Shown here in pieces: positions 42,817-51,767 of a DNA stretch of 64,000 nt. A program made the translations under genes and the position numbers. A model generated the notes under the pieces. That model made no database searches. It saw only the letters and a program-made list of their open reading frames with translations, and was not told the origin of the DNA. Each line of letters opens with the position of its first letter. The first letter of the stretch is position 1. Location of the stretch: NCBI RefSeq assembly GCF_036014115.1, contig NZ_CP107913.1, forward strand, positions 9,442,501-9,506,500. The letters run 5' to 3'. The DNA comes from Streptomyces sp. NBC_00448. Its GTDB lineage: Bacteria > Actinomycetota > Actinomycetes > Streptomycetales > Streptomycetaceae.

Positions 42817-42943
42817 CCGCGAGCGGGAGCGGGGTGGCAGGCGGGGCAGGCGCACCGGGCCGGGGGCGGTGAGCGCCGGTCCGGCGGGGCGGTGCCTGCG
42901 GCCGTCCGCGTGGGGCGCGAGGGCGCGTGGATAGGATCGCCGG

Positions 42944-43720
42944 ATGGCGCTGCGACCTGTGCAGGTGAACTTCAAGGCCCTTGACGCCTCGGCGGTCGGC
43001 CGGTTCTGGGCGGAGGCGCTCGGCTGGAGCGCCCACAGCGGCGGCGTGACCACGTACGCCGGACCGTCCGGCGACCTGATCTGGCCGGACCCGGTCGTGC
43101 TCGGCGTCGAGGTCGTGCCCGTGCCGGAACCCAAGACGGCGACGAAGAACCGCGTGCACCTCGATCTCGCCAGCACCTCCGCGGCCCATCAGGCGGAGCT
43201 GGTCGCGCGGCTGCGGGCGCTCGGGGCGACGCCCGCCGACGTGGGCCAGGGCGAGGTGCCGTGGACGGTCCTCGCCGACCCGGAGGGCAACGAGTTCTGC
43301 GTGCTGGAGCCCCGGGAGGTCTACCGGGACACCGGCCCGATCGCCGCGGTGGTGGTCGACTGCGTCGATGCGTGGGCCATGGCCGGGTTCTGGGGCGCGG
43401 CGACGGACTGGGCCGTGCACGAGGTGGACGACGACCACGCGGTGCTGCGCTCGGCCCGGGGCGGCGGCCCGTATCTGGAGTTCCTGCGCGGGCCCGACGC
43501 CAAGACCGTGCCGGACCGCCTCCACCTCGACCTGCTGCCGTACCCCGGTGACGACAAGGCCGCGGAGGTGGCCCGGCTGCGGGCGCTCGGCGCCACCGAC
43601 CTCGACCTCGGGCAGGGCGACGTCCCGTGGACGTGCCTGGCCGACCCGGAGGGTCACGAGTTCTGCGTCCTCGCCCTGCCGGACGCGGACCCGGACCCGG
43701 ACCCGGATGCGGAGTCGTGA
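42944..43720 (+). CDS. Two-domain VOC (glyoxalase-like) protein
   Basis: A 258-residue protein of two VOC (glyoxalase/bleomycin resistance) modules in tandem: residues ~1-125 (VNFKALDASAVGRFWAEALGW to DPEGNEFCVLEP) and ~130-245 (AAVVVDCVDAWAMAGFWGAA to DPEGHEFCVL). Both end with D-P-E-G-x-E-F-C-V-L, so the modules are duplicates. Such proteins bind a metal or an antibiotic-type ligand. C-terminal tail is Asp/Pro repetitive. ATG at 42944; ribosome binding site weak. Confidence 0.85.
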   Translation: MALRPVQVNFKALDASAVGRFWAEALGWSAHSGGVTTYAGPSGDLIWPDPVVLGVEVVPVPEPKTATKNRVHLDLASTSAAHQAELVARLRALGATPADVGQGEVPWTVLADPEGNEFCVLEPREVYRDTGPIAAVVVDCVDAWAMAGFWGAATDWAVHEVDDDHAVLRSARGGGPYLEFLRGPDAKTVPDRLHLDLLPYPGDDKAAEVARLRALGATDLDLGQGDVPWTCLADPEGHEFCVLALPDADPDPDPDAES

Positions 43721-43809
43721 CGGCGCCCGGCACGCAGGCGCCCCGGCACCCGGGCGTCCCGGCGCGTCGGCGGGTGCTCGCGCCGCGGGGCCCGTTCGGC
43801 CCGGACGGT

Positions 43810-43840
43810 TTGACCTTGACATGGTGACAAGGTCTTCACT
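43810..43840 (+). promoter_or_regulatory. MerR-type promoter with 19-bp spacer and dyad
   Basis: TTGACC (43810-43815) and TTCACT (43835-43840) are 19 bp apart, the extended spacing of MerR-regulated promoters. Between lies a dyad GACCTTG (43812-43818) / CAAGGTC (43828-43834). It sits 20 bp before the HEAT-repeat gene, and a MerR-HEAT gene is the next one, which is probably the regulator. Good match by eye. Confidence 0.7.
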
Positions 43841-43862
43841 CCTTGCCGAGGAGGTGGTCGCG

Positions 43863-44651
43863 ATGACGATCACGGCAGGGGACGCGGATGTCGTACGAGC
43901 GATCGAGGGCCTGGCGGACGACCGTTCGTCGGTGCGGCTGCGCGCCGCTCTCGCGGCCGGCACGACGCCCGACCCGCGCTTCGTCGGCCCGCTCGTCGAG
44001 CGGTGCGCGGTCGAGCCCGAGTTCTTCGTCCGCGACATGCTGACCTGGGCGCTCACCCGGCACCCGGTGTCCCTGACGCTTCCCGGGCTGCTCCGCGAGC
44101 TCCGCTCGAAGCGTGCGCAGGCGCGGAGCCAGGCGCTGCACACGCTGTCCAAGATCGGCGACCGGCGGGCGTGGCCGGCCATCACCCGCGAGGTCCTGTC
44201 CGACGCCGACGACGAGGTGGCGCGGTGCGCCTGGCGGACCGCGGTCGTGCTCGTGCCGGAAGGCGAGGAGGCCGCGCTGGCCGCGGTGTTGGTGACGCAG
44301 TTGAGGCGCGGCGGGCGGGAGACCCGGCTGAGCCTGAGCCGGGCGCTGGTCGCGCTGGACGAAGCGGCGCTGCCGGCGCTGCGCGTCGCGACGGCGGACC
44401 CCGACCCGCGCACGCGTACGCACGCCCTCGCCACGGAGCGGCTGCTGCGCGACCCGGAATCCGGGTTCGAGTTCGCGGTCGAGGAGGCGAAGCGCGCGGT
44501 GGCGCTCGGCGAGGCGGACCAGGCCGGCCAGGCCGTCGAGGCCGGTCCGTCGGGCCGGTCGGGTCCCTCCGGCGACTCCGGCGACTCCGGCGACTCCGGT
44601 GATGCCGGCGACTCCGGCGCCTCGGGTCGGGCCGGCCAGGAGGGACCGTAG
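43863..44651 (+). CDS. HEAT-repeat protein
   Basis: A 262-residue alpha-solenoid. Repeated two-helix units are visible (DDRSSVRLRAALAAGTTPD, RSQALHTLSKIGDRRAWPAI, RLSLSRALVALDEAALPALR, DPDPRTRTHALATERLLR), typical of HEAT/PBS lyase-like repeats; such proteins bind other proteins. The C-terminal ~50 residues are low-complexity GDSGDSGDAGDSG, encoded by a 9-bp tandem repeat. ATG at 43863 has GAGGAGG (43848-43854) upstream and starts after the MerR promoter; the ATG at 43821 lies inside that promoter. It is followed 3 bp later by the MerR-HEAT gene. Function unknown. Confidence 0.8.
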   Translation: MTITAGDADVVRAIEGLADDRSSVRLRAALAAGTTPDPRFVGPLVERCAVEPEFFVRDMLTWALTRHPVSLTLPGLLRELRSKRAQARSQALHTLSKIGDRRAWPAITREVLSDADDEVARCAWRTAVVLVPEGEEAALAAVLVTQLRRGGRETRLSLSRALVALDEAALPALRVATADPDPRTRTHALATERLLRDPESGFEFAVEEAKRAVALGEADQAGQAVEAGPSGRSGPSGDSGDSGDSGDAGDSGASGRAGQEGP

Positions 44652-44654
44652 GAC

Positions 44655-45689
44655 GTGCTGATCGGTGAGGTGGCGCGGCGCTCCGGGGTGAGCGCCCGCA
44701 TGCTGCGGCACTACGAGTCGCTCGGGCTGCTGCGCCCGACGGGCCGTACCGGCTCCGGCTACCGGGAGTACTCCCGGGAGGACGTCCGGCGGGTCCTCGA
44801 CATCGAGAGCCTGCGCTCGCTGGGCCTTCCGCTGCGCGAGGTCGGCCGCGCGCTCGACGACCCCGGCCTGACCCCCTCCGCGCTCGTCGGCGACCTCATC
44901 CGCCAGACCCGCGAACGCATCGCGGCAGAGACCGAACTGCTCACCCGGCTGCGCCGGATCGATGCCGCGGAGCCCGCCGGCTGGGACGACGTCCTGCGGG
45001 TCATCGCGCTCCTGCGGTCCCTGGGTTCGAAGAGCGCCGACGCACGCCAACGCGCGGCGCTCTCCTCGGCCGGCGAGGTCCAGGTGCCGGTGGAGGCCCT
45101 GGTCCAGGCGGTACTGAGCGAGACGGACCCGAACGTCGCGGGGGCCCTTCGATGGGCGCTGGCGCGATCGGACGACGGCGCTCCCGCGCTGCTGGCGGAA
45201 GGCCTCGACTCGCCGCTGGCCGCGGTGCGGGAACGCGCCGTCCGGGCCCTCGCCGAGCTGCCCGGAGCGGAGGCCACCGACCGGCTGCGGGAGGCCCTGG
45301 CGAGCCCCGACCCGGCGGTCCGCGGGCATGCGGCGCTGGAACTCGGCACACGTGGTGTGGCCGATGCCGTCCCGACGCTCGTCGACATGATCGTGGCGGG
45401 CCGCAACGACACCGACGCGGCCGACGCGCTGAGCAGATTGAGCACATCGGGCATGGGCATGGGCATGGGCGCGGGCGACACCGCGACGGCCGACCGGATC
45501 GCGACCGGCCTCGTCGACCGCCTCGCCCCGGGCACGGAGCAGGCACCCGCACGCGGACGGCTGACCCAGGCGCTCGCGGGCATCCCCGGGACGACGGTGA
45601 CCGCGGCGCTGATGGAGCTGTCGCATGACGCGGACCGCGCCGTCGCACTGACCGCGGTGTACCTCCTCCAACGGCGCGACGCACCATGA
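44655..45689 (+). CDS. MerR-family regulator fused to HEAT repeats
   Basis: A 344-residue protein. Residues 1-70 are a MerR winged helix (IGEVARRSGVSARMLRHYES, GYREYSREDVRRVLDIE), then a coiled-coil dimerisation helix to ~110 (LIRQTRERIAAETELLTRLRR). Residues ~130-340 are HEAT repeats (GALRWALARSDDGAPAL, AVRERAVRALAELPGAEATD, AVRGHAALELGTRG) in place of the usual small effector domain. A short GMGMGMGAG insert interrupts the array. GTG with AGGAGGG upstream, 3 bp after the HEAT gene: one operon. Presumably it senses a protein, perhaps its neighbour, rather than a small ligand. Confidence 0.88.
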   Translation: MLIGEVARRSGVSARMLRHYESLGLLRPTGRTGSGYREYSREDVRRVLDIESLRSLGLPLREVGRALDDPGLTPSALVGDLIRQTRERIAAETELLTRLRRIDAAEPAGWDDVLRVIALLRSLGSKSADARQRAALSSAGEVQVPVEALVQAVLSETDPNVAGALRWALARSDDGAPALLAEGLDSPLAAVRERAVRALAELPGAEATDRLREALASPDPAVRGHAALELGTRGVADAVPTLVDMIVAGRNDTDAADALSRLSTSGMGMGMGAGDTATADRIATGLVDRLAPGTEQAPARGRLTQALAGIPGTTVTAALMELSHDADRAVALTAVYLLQRRDAP

Positions 45690-47431
45690 CGGTTCGCGCC
45701 GGGCTGACGGGCCTGCCCTGAGCTCCGGGTCCCCGCTGAACTGCCGGGTCCCCGCCGAACCGGCCTGGGGCGACGGGCTGTTGCACGCTCCCGAGGCGTG
45801 GCACGGTGACCGCCGACCGGGCTCGACCCTCGGGACCGCCGCGGGCGTCGAGGACTCCGGTTCCGCCCGGGAACGGGTCGGCGTCGCCTCGGACACCTGA
45901 TCGACGACCACCCGGTTCGGCGACCTCACCGCCACCGCGATACGCCGGGCGCCGCAGCAGCCACGCGCGAGCGCCAACCGGCCCTCCGTGATTCCGCTTT
46001 CGGCCCCGCCTTCCACGGACGACTCCGTTTCGGCCGCCCGTTCCGCCTCCGGATATCGGTCCGGTGGCTTGCTCCGCTCTTCGGCGTCCGCCCACAATTC
46101 CGGTGACCATCCGCGATCGCGCGGTCGCCGTCCGGTCGGCGAATTGCCGCCGCCCGACCAAACGTCCGGTCGTCAGGAAAGTCGGTTGACGGTACACGCT
46201 CCTCACCGGCCGCCCGGTGCACGGCAATTGGTACGGACCGCCCGCCGGACGGCGGCCTTACGGGCGGGCGCGGCGCGGTGGAGCGGTGCGGCGCCCGGGC
46301 GCGCGTTCCGATACCGGCCGGTACGCCGCTGCCTGCGAGGACGCCCGAGCTTTGCCGTTTCGCCGCGCGGTGACGGTTCCCGGGAGCGGCATCTCGGCGG
46401 GCGGTGGCCGGCACCGTGAAATCCCGGCATTGACGGCGGCCGAATTCCGTACGCAATGCGGAACGTACGGGGGTGGGGTGCGGAATCCACTGGCGACCCT
46501 GACAGCCTATCGGAAAGGAAAAGCGCGTTGTTCCGGAAACGGTGACCTCCCGGCCGTCGTGGCGTTCCCCGATGGTGTCCTGTTGGGGCGTTCCGGCATT
46601 CGGTGAAGGGGAATTCGAGGTGCGCGGGGGTGACGGCGCCGTTCGCCGCGCGGGGCGGCCGGGTCGCGGACGGCGGGGCGCTGCCTTGTAACGGTGCTCG
46701 GCTCCGATCTCGTACCGCCGCCCGCCCCCGGTGCGAGCGCCGCCGCCGGGGGCCCCGCCGCCGCGCGGCCCTACGCGAGTCCGCCCCGACGGCTCGGGAC
46801 TGCTCGAGCCGCTCCGACCACTTCGACACCGATCGCGCGGACCGCCCCTCTTTGTCCTGGCTGCGGCCTTGGTCGGGGAACATGCCGTTCGGCGGATCAT
46901 CCCGCGTGCGCGACAGGCGGGGGAGTGGTGACGGGGGCTCGGCCGATCTCACCCGATTCGGGCCCGGGGGTGCCCGTTCCACTCCTCCCGGCTGACCGGT
47001 TGCAGGATGAAACGGTCGATGAAACAGCGGGCGCCGACGGGCCGCGCGGCGGCGGGCATTGGCCGTCGCGGGGCCCTCGCCGGCCCTCGCGGCGCCGTGC
47101 GGGCCCGGGTCCCGCGCCGCGGTGCTCGCCGTGCCGTGCCCGCCACCTGCGGCGACGCGTCGGGCGGGGCCGCGGACGACGCCGGGCACGGCGGATCGTG
47201 TCCGCTTCGTTACCGGGAGGCTCCGAGAAAACCGACGCGTGAAGGACTAAAGATGAATTGCCGGGGAATAATGGACCGCCGCAAACGGCGGGTCTTAACC
47301 TACGGGACCGTAGGGAATGGCGTTCCTTCGGCCCGATGCCGCTGTGCCGGTGCGGCTCGACGATCGGGGAAGCGGTCCCGCGACCGGTTACCGTGGCCGG
47401 GCGCGGCGAACGGAAAGGAAAATGGGGGCTG
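45690..47431. other. 1.7-kb stretch without a convincing gene
   Basis: Long open frames on both strands here encode Arg/Pro/Gly-rich proteins without any recognisable family, lack consistent third-position GC bias and have poor starts. A direct repeat (GGGTCCCCGC units near 45730 and 45750) is near the left edge. GC is lower and composition less codon-like at ~46400-47480. The stretch ends with the palindrome and promoter of the ESX operon. It may hold a decayed gene, a long leader or an RNA; nothing specific is seen. Confidence 0.5.
47276..47314. promoter_or_regulatory. Hairpin and palindrome upstream of the ESX operon
   Basis: CCGCCG (47276-47281) and CGGCGG (47286-47291) form a short hairpin with a CAAA loop. 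Next comes a perfect inverted repeat CCTACGG-GA-CCGTAGG (47299-47314). The palindrome lies 120 bp before the eccC promoter hexamers and looks like a regulator-binding site; the regulator is unknown. Confidence 0.45.
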
Positions 47432-47459
47432 TTGCAAGGCGGGGAGGATTCCCTATAGT
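47432..47459 (+). promoter_or_regulatory. Promoter of the ESX operon
   Basis: TTGCAA (47432-47437) and TATAGT (47454-47459) with a 16-bp spacer match a vegetative promoter well and stand out in the GC-rich context. The predicted start near 47466 gives a ~40-nt leader to the TTG start at 47506. Confidence 0.6.
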
Positions 47460-47505
47460 CGCTGCGGTAACGAGTGACATGCACACTGCATCGGGAGTCA
47501 CCGCT

Positions 47506-50500
47506 TTGAGCATTAAGCCGGTGAAGCGCTCACCTCGCCGCGACGGGCCGCCGATGCCCGACGGGCAGGTGGAGTTGGCCGAGCCGCCGGTACTGGGTGA
47601 ACCCGCCGGCGTGGACTTCGGTTCCGCGCTGCTGTACCTGCCGATGGGGCTGGGCGCCGGTGCGATGGTGCTCATGTTCAGCGTCCGCAGCATGGGCCCG
47701 ACCACTTACATGATGTCCGGGATGATGGGCGTCGCCATGATCAGCATGACGCTGACCCAGGTGGGCCGCAGCAGCTCGGAGCGCCGCCGCCGGATGAAAG
47801 CCGAACGCCGCGACTACCTGCGGTACTTGGCGCAGCGACGCCGCCAGGCCCGGACCGCCGCGGCCGAGCAGCGGGCCGCCCTGCTGTGGGACAACCCCGA
47901 CCCACGCGAGCTGTGGGCGTTCGCGATGGGGCCGCGGCTGTGGGAACGCCGCCCCAGCCACGAGGACTTCGGCCGGGTCCGGATCGGCATGGGCATCCGC
48001 CGCGCCGAACTGGTCTTCCTGCCGCCGCAGACCAAGCCCGTCGAGGACCTCGAACCGCTCACCGCGATCTCGCTGCGCCGCTTCACCAAGGCCCACCAGA
48101 CCGTTCCCGACCTGCCCATCCCGGTGGCGCTGCGCCGCTTCACCCGGGTGGAGTTCGCCGGCGACGGTCAGGAGGCGCTGGCCCTGATGCGGGCGATGCT
48201 CGCCCAACTCGCCGTGCTGCACGCCCCCGACGAACTGCGCGTCGCGGTGCTCGGCAATCCGGGCGCACGGGCCGAGTGGGACTGGGTCAAGTGGCTGCCG
48301 CACAACGCCCACCCCGACGAGCAGGACGACGCCGGCGCGCTCCGGCTGGCCGCCGGCGACCACGACGAACTGATGGCGCTGCTCGGCCCCGAGGTGCGCG
48401 ACCGCCCCGACCACGACCCGGACGCCTCCCCGAACGTCACCGAGCCCTACCTGGTGGTCATCGCCCAGGGCGCCCATCTGCCGGACAGCTCACGGCTGTT
48501 GGGGGAGGGGATGCGCAACACCCTGCTGCTCGACGCCACCGGTGCCCTGCGCGGCGGCGACAACGTCCTGCGGCTGACCGTCCGCGACGGCACCGTCAGC
48601 TTCCCGGCCGGCGACGACGCCTCCGCGTCCGCGACCGCCGACGCGCTCAGCACCATCGCCGCCGAGACCCTCGCCCGGGGCCTGGCCCCGCTGCGCACCG
48701 GCGGCAGCGTGGACCTGACCGAACGCCCGCTGGAGTCCGACTTCGACCTGACGTCGCTGCTGAGCATCCGCGACCCCCGCACGTTCGACGTGGCCGCCAA
48801 GTGGCGCCCCCGGCAGACCCAGTCGGCCCGGCTGCGCGTTCCGCTCGGCGTCACCGACGAGGGCGAGGTCGTCGAACTTGACCTCAAGGAGTCCGCGCAG
48901 GGCGGCATGGGCCCGCACGGCCTGCTGATCGGCGCCACCGGCTCCGGCAAGAGCGAACTGCTGCGCACCCTGGTGATGGGACTGGCCGCCACCCACTCCT
49001 CCGAGGTCCTCAACCTCGTGCTGGTGGACTTCAAGGGCGGCGCGACCTTCCTCAACATGGACCGGCTGCCGCACACCTCGGCCGTCATCACCAACCTCGC
49101 CGACGAGATCCACCTGGTGGACCGGATGCGGGACTCCATCAACGGCGAGATGATCCGCCGCCAGGAACTCCTGCGCGAGTCCGGCCACTCCTCGCTCTTC
49201 GACTACGAGAAGGCACGCGTCGCGGGCGCCACCCTCGCCCCGCTTCCCTCGCTGCTCATCATCGTGGACGAGTTCTCCGAACTGCTCGCCAGCAAACCGG
49301 AGTTCGTCGACCTGTTCGTCTCCGTCGGCCGGCTCGGCCGAAGCCTGGGCGTCCACCTGCTGCTCGCCTCGCAGCGGCTGGACGAGAGCCGTATCCACAA
49401 GGTCGAGGGCCATCTGTCCTACCGGCTGGCCCTGCGCACCTTCTCCTCGATGGAGTCCCGCAGTGTCATCGGGGTCTCGCACGCCTACGAGCTGCCGTCG
49501 GCACCCGGCAACGGCTACCTGAAGGTCGACACCACCAACCTGGTCCGCTTCAAGGCCGCCTACGTCTCCGGACCGGCGCCCGAACCCGCCGCCGAGAACG
49601 ACCCGGCCCAGCAGCAGCGCGCCGCCCAGGAGGTCACCGTCTTCGGGCTCGACCGCAGCGGCGAACTGCTCTCCGCGCGCGCCGAGCAGACCGCGGCGCT
49701 CGCCGAGGCGGCCCAGGCCGCGCAGGCGGACCGCGGCGCGGCCGCCACCACCGGCCCCGACGGCGAACCCCTCAGCGAGGAGAGCCTGTTGGAGGTGCTC
49801 GTCGGCCGGCTGGAGGACGCCGGCCCGCCGGCCCGCCAGGTGTGGCTGCCGCCGCTGGACTCCTCCGTCAGCCTCGACCAGGTGCTGCCCGCCATCGTGC
49901 CGGACCCCGACCGGGGCATGAGCGCGGCCGACTACCCCCGGCTCGCCTCGCTGCGCTTCCCGCTCGGCATGGTGGACAAGCCCTACGAGCAGTCCCGCGA
50001 CCTGCTCACCGCGGACCTGTCCGGCGCCGACGGGCACGTCGGCCTGGTCGGCGCGCCGCGCACCGGCAAGTCCACGATGCTGCGCACCTTGATGCTGTCC
50101 CTCGCGCTGACCCACACCCCGCAGGAGATCCAGTTCTACTGCCTGGACTTCGGCGGCGGCGGCCTGGTGTCCACCTCCGGGCTCCCGCACGTCGGCTCGG
50201 TCGCCACCCGGCTCGACCGGGACCGGGTACAGCGCACCGTCGCCGAGCTGACCCAGCTCCTGGAGCGCCGCGAGGCCGAGTTCGGCGCGCGCGGACTGGA
50301 GTCCATGGCCGGCTACCGCGCGCAGCGCGCCACCGGCGAACTGGACGACCCGTACGGCGACGTGTTCCTCGTTGTGGACGGCTGGGGCACGCTGCGGCAG
50401 GACTACGAGGACATCGAGCCGCGCGTCATCGACCTGGCCGCCCGCGGACTGTCCTTCGGCATCCACGTCATCGGCTCCGCGGTGCGCTGGTCGGAGTTCC

Positions 50501-51507
50501 GGCCGCGGCTGCGGGACCTGCTGGGCACCAAGTTCGAACTGCGGCTCGGCGACACGCTGGAGTCCGAGGTCGGCGCGCGGGCCGCGGCGGCCGTGCCGCA
50601 CCAGCCCGGCCGCGGCCTGACCTCCACCGGCCACCACTTCCTGGCCGCACTGCCCCGGCTGGACAGCTCCCCGCACACCGAGGACCTCACCGCGGCGACC
50701 AAGGAGGCCGTCGCGGAGATCGACACCTTCTGGACAGGCCGCCCCGCGCCCGGCGTGCGGCTGCTGCCCGGCCGGCTGTCGACCGCCCAACTCCCGCCGG
50801 CCGAGGGCGACCTGCGGGTCTGCCTGGGCTGGGACGAGCAGCGCCTGGAACCCGCCTGGCACGACTTCTCCGTCAACCCGCACCTGATGGTGTTCGGCGA
50901 CAACGAGACCGGCAAGACCAACATGCTGCGGCTGATGGTCGCCGCCATCACCTCCCGCTACACCCCCGAGGAAGCCCGCATCATGGTCGCCGACCCCGGC
51001 CGCGGCCTGCTCACCGCGGTCCCCGAGGCGTACCGGGTCGGCTACGTCGTGGACAGCGACGCGCTCGGCCAACTGGCCGCCAGCGCCGCGGTGTCGGTCG
51101 GCAAGCGGGTGCCCGGCGCCGACATCTCGCCGGAGAACCTGGCCCGCCGCGACTGGTGGAGCGGCCCGCTGCTGTTCGTGCTCATCGACGACTTCGACCT
51201 GTTCTCCGGCGCACCGGGCTCGCCGTCCCCGATGACGCCCCTGGTGCCGCTGCTGGCCCAGGCCCCGCACATCGGACTCCACCTGGTCCTGTCCCGCAGC
51301 ACCTCAGGCGCGATGCGGGCGATGATGGACCCGGTGCTGCGCCGCCTGTGGGAGCTGGGCAACCCGGCCCTGCTCTTCTCCTACCCCAAGGAGGAGGGCA
51401 AGTTCATCGGCGAGGCGAAGCCGCGCACCCTGCCGCCCGGCCGCGCCCAGCTCGTCACCCGCCGCTCGGTCAAGCTCATGCAGACCGGATTGGTGGCCGC
51501 GGAATGA
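47506..51507 (+). CDS. eccC: Type VII secretion ATPase EccC (EccCab fusion)
   Basis: A 1333-residue membrane-anchored FtsK/SpoIIIE-type ATPase that drives ESX substrate export. Two membrane segments (residues ~45-95) precede three ATPase domains. Walker A1 is GATGSGKSE (~476-484) with Walker B IIVDEFSEL; Walker A2 GAPRTGKST (~849-857) with degenerate Walker B LVVDGWGTL; Walker A3 GDNETGKTN (~1131-1139) with LIDDFDLF. In known EccC only domain 1 is the main motor. TTG at 47506 follows GGGAG; an ATG at 47479 (nine codons up) lacks a ribosome binding site and would sit ~13 nt after the predicted transcript start. First gene of the operon. Confidence 0.95.
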   Translation: MSIKPVKRSPRRDGPPMPDGQVELAEPPVLGEPAGVDFGSALLYLPMGLGAGAMVLMFSVRSMGPTTYMMSGMMGVAMISMTLTQVGRSSSERRRRMKAERRDYLRYLAQRRRQARTAAAEQRAALLWDNPDPRELWAFAMGPRLWERRPSHEDFGRVRIGMGIRRAELVFLPPQTKPVEDLEPLTAISLRRFTKAHQTVPDLPIPVALRRFTRVEFAGDGQEALALMRAMLAQLAVLHAPDELRVAVLGNPGARAEWDWVKWLPHNAHPDEQDDAGALRLAAGDHDELMALLGPEVRDRPDHDPDASPNVTEPYLVVIAQGAHLPDSSRLLGEGMRNTLLLDATGALRGGDNVLRLTVRDGTVSFPAGDDASASATADALSTIAAETLARGLAPLRTGGSVDLTERPLESDFDLTSLLSIRDPRTFDVAAKWRPRQTQSARLRVPLGVTDEGEVVELDLKESAQGGMGPHGLLIGATGSGKSELLRTLVMGLAATHSSEVLNLVLVDFKGGATFLNMDRLPHTSAVITNLADEIHLVDRMRDSINGEMIRRQELLRESGHSSLFDYEKARVAGATLAPLPSLLIIVDEFSELLASKPEFVDLFVSVGRLGRSLGVHLLLASQRLDESRIHKVEGHLSYRLALRTFSSMESRSVIGVSHAYELPSAPGNGYLKVDTTNLVRFKAAYVSGPAPEPAAENDPAQQQRAAQEVTVFGLDRSGELLSARAEQTAALAEAAQAAQADRGAAATTGPDGEPLSEESLLEVLVGRLEDAGPPARQVWLPPLDSSVSLDQVLPAIVPDPDRGMSAADYPRLASLRFPLGMVDKPYEQSRDLLTADLSGADGHVGLVGAPRTGKSTMLRTLMLSLALTHTPQEIQFYCLDFGGGGLVSTSGLPHVGSVATRLDRDRVQRTVAELTQLLERREAEFGARGLESMAGYRAQRATGELDDPYGDVFLVVDGWGTLRQDYEDIEPRVIDLAARGLSFGIHVIGSAVRWSEFRPRLRDLLGTKFELRLGDTLESEVGARAAAAVPHQPGRGLTSTGHHFLAALPRLDSSPHTEDLTAATKEAVAEIDTFWTGRPAPGVRLLPGRLSTAQLPPAEGDLRVCLGWDEQRLEPAWHDFSVNPHLMVFGDNETGKTNMLRLMVAAITSRYTPEEARIMVADPGRGLLTAVPEAYRVGYVVDSDALGQLAASAAVSVGKRVPGADISPENLARRDWWSGPLLFVLIDDFDLFSGAPGSPSPMTPLVPLLAQAPHIGLHLVLSRSTSGAMRAMMDPVLRRLWELGNPALLFSYPKEEGKFIGEAKPRTLPPGRAQLVTRRSVKLMQTGLVAAE

Positions 51508-51767
51508 GATCCCGTACCGCCGCCGCCGGGTTCCGCGCCGCCACCGGACGTACGACCGGTCACCGTACGACGGGTGAACGTACGACCGGTCAACGGACGA
51601 CGGGCGAACGTACGGCCGCTACCCGTGCGACCACCGTTCGTGCGACCACTGTCCGTACGACCGGCGCCCGAACCACCGCTGCCCGTACCACCGTTGGGCG
51701 CGCCGGCGGCGGCCGTACCGCCGCCGCGCGCGACCGAGCCCCCCACCGCACAGGAGCGACCCGATGA
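51504..51767 (+). CDS. Small basic RTTxx-repeat protein coupled between eccC and eccD
   Basis: An 87-residue ORF, not recognised as any family. Its ATG overlaps the eccC stop (ATGA 51504-51507) and its stop overlaps the eccD start (ATGA 51764-51767), so it is coupled at both ends. Most of it is ten pentapeptides R-T/A-T/A-x-x (RTTGH RTTGE RTTGQ and so on), encoded by a 15-bp DNA repeat at 51549-51698. Arg/Thr-rich and strongly basic, with no membrane segment. It may be translated for coupling only; existence as a protein is uncertain. Confidence 0.45.
   Translation: MRSRTAAAGFRAATGRTTGHRTTGERTTGQRTTGERTAATRATTVRATTVRTTGARTTAARTTVGRAGGGRTAAARDRAPHRTGATR
51549..51698. repeat. 15-bp tandem repeat (ten units)
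   Basis: Ten consecutive 15-bp units beginning mostly CGTACGACC or CGTACGACG, degenerating toward the 3' side (CGTGCGACCACC, CGAACCACC). In frame with the small ORF they encode R-T-T-x-x. The number of copies may vary between strains. Confidence 0.75.

Noticed and set aside
40519..43176. Very long minus-strand open frame under the NmrA, nitroreductase and TetR genes
   Set aside because: Composition is that of an antisense frame of real genes in high-GC DNA (Arg/Gly/Pro-rich); no family motifs.
43821..43862. Earlier ATG for the HEAT-repeat gene
   Set aside because: It lies inside the MerR-type promoter dyad; the ATG at 43863 has a GAGGAGG site.
45926..47189. Overlapping long frames on both strands in the gap before eccC
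   Set aside because: No recognised domains, poor starts, Arg/Pro/Gly composition, and no consistent codon bias.
47253..47477. Small basic ORF with six cysteines and an AAGGA site before its ATG, upstream of eccC
   Set aside because: Contains TTA and ATA codons and weak third-position GC; it overlaps the ESX promoter and ends in the leader. Looks non-coding.
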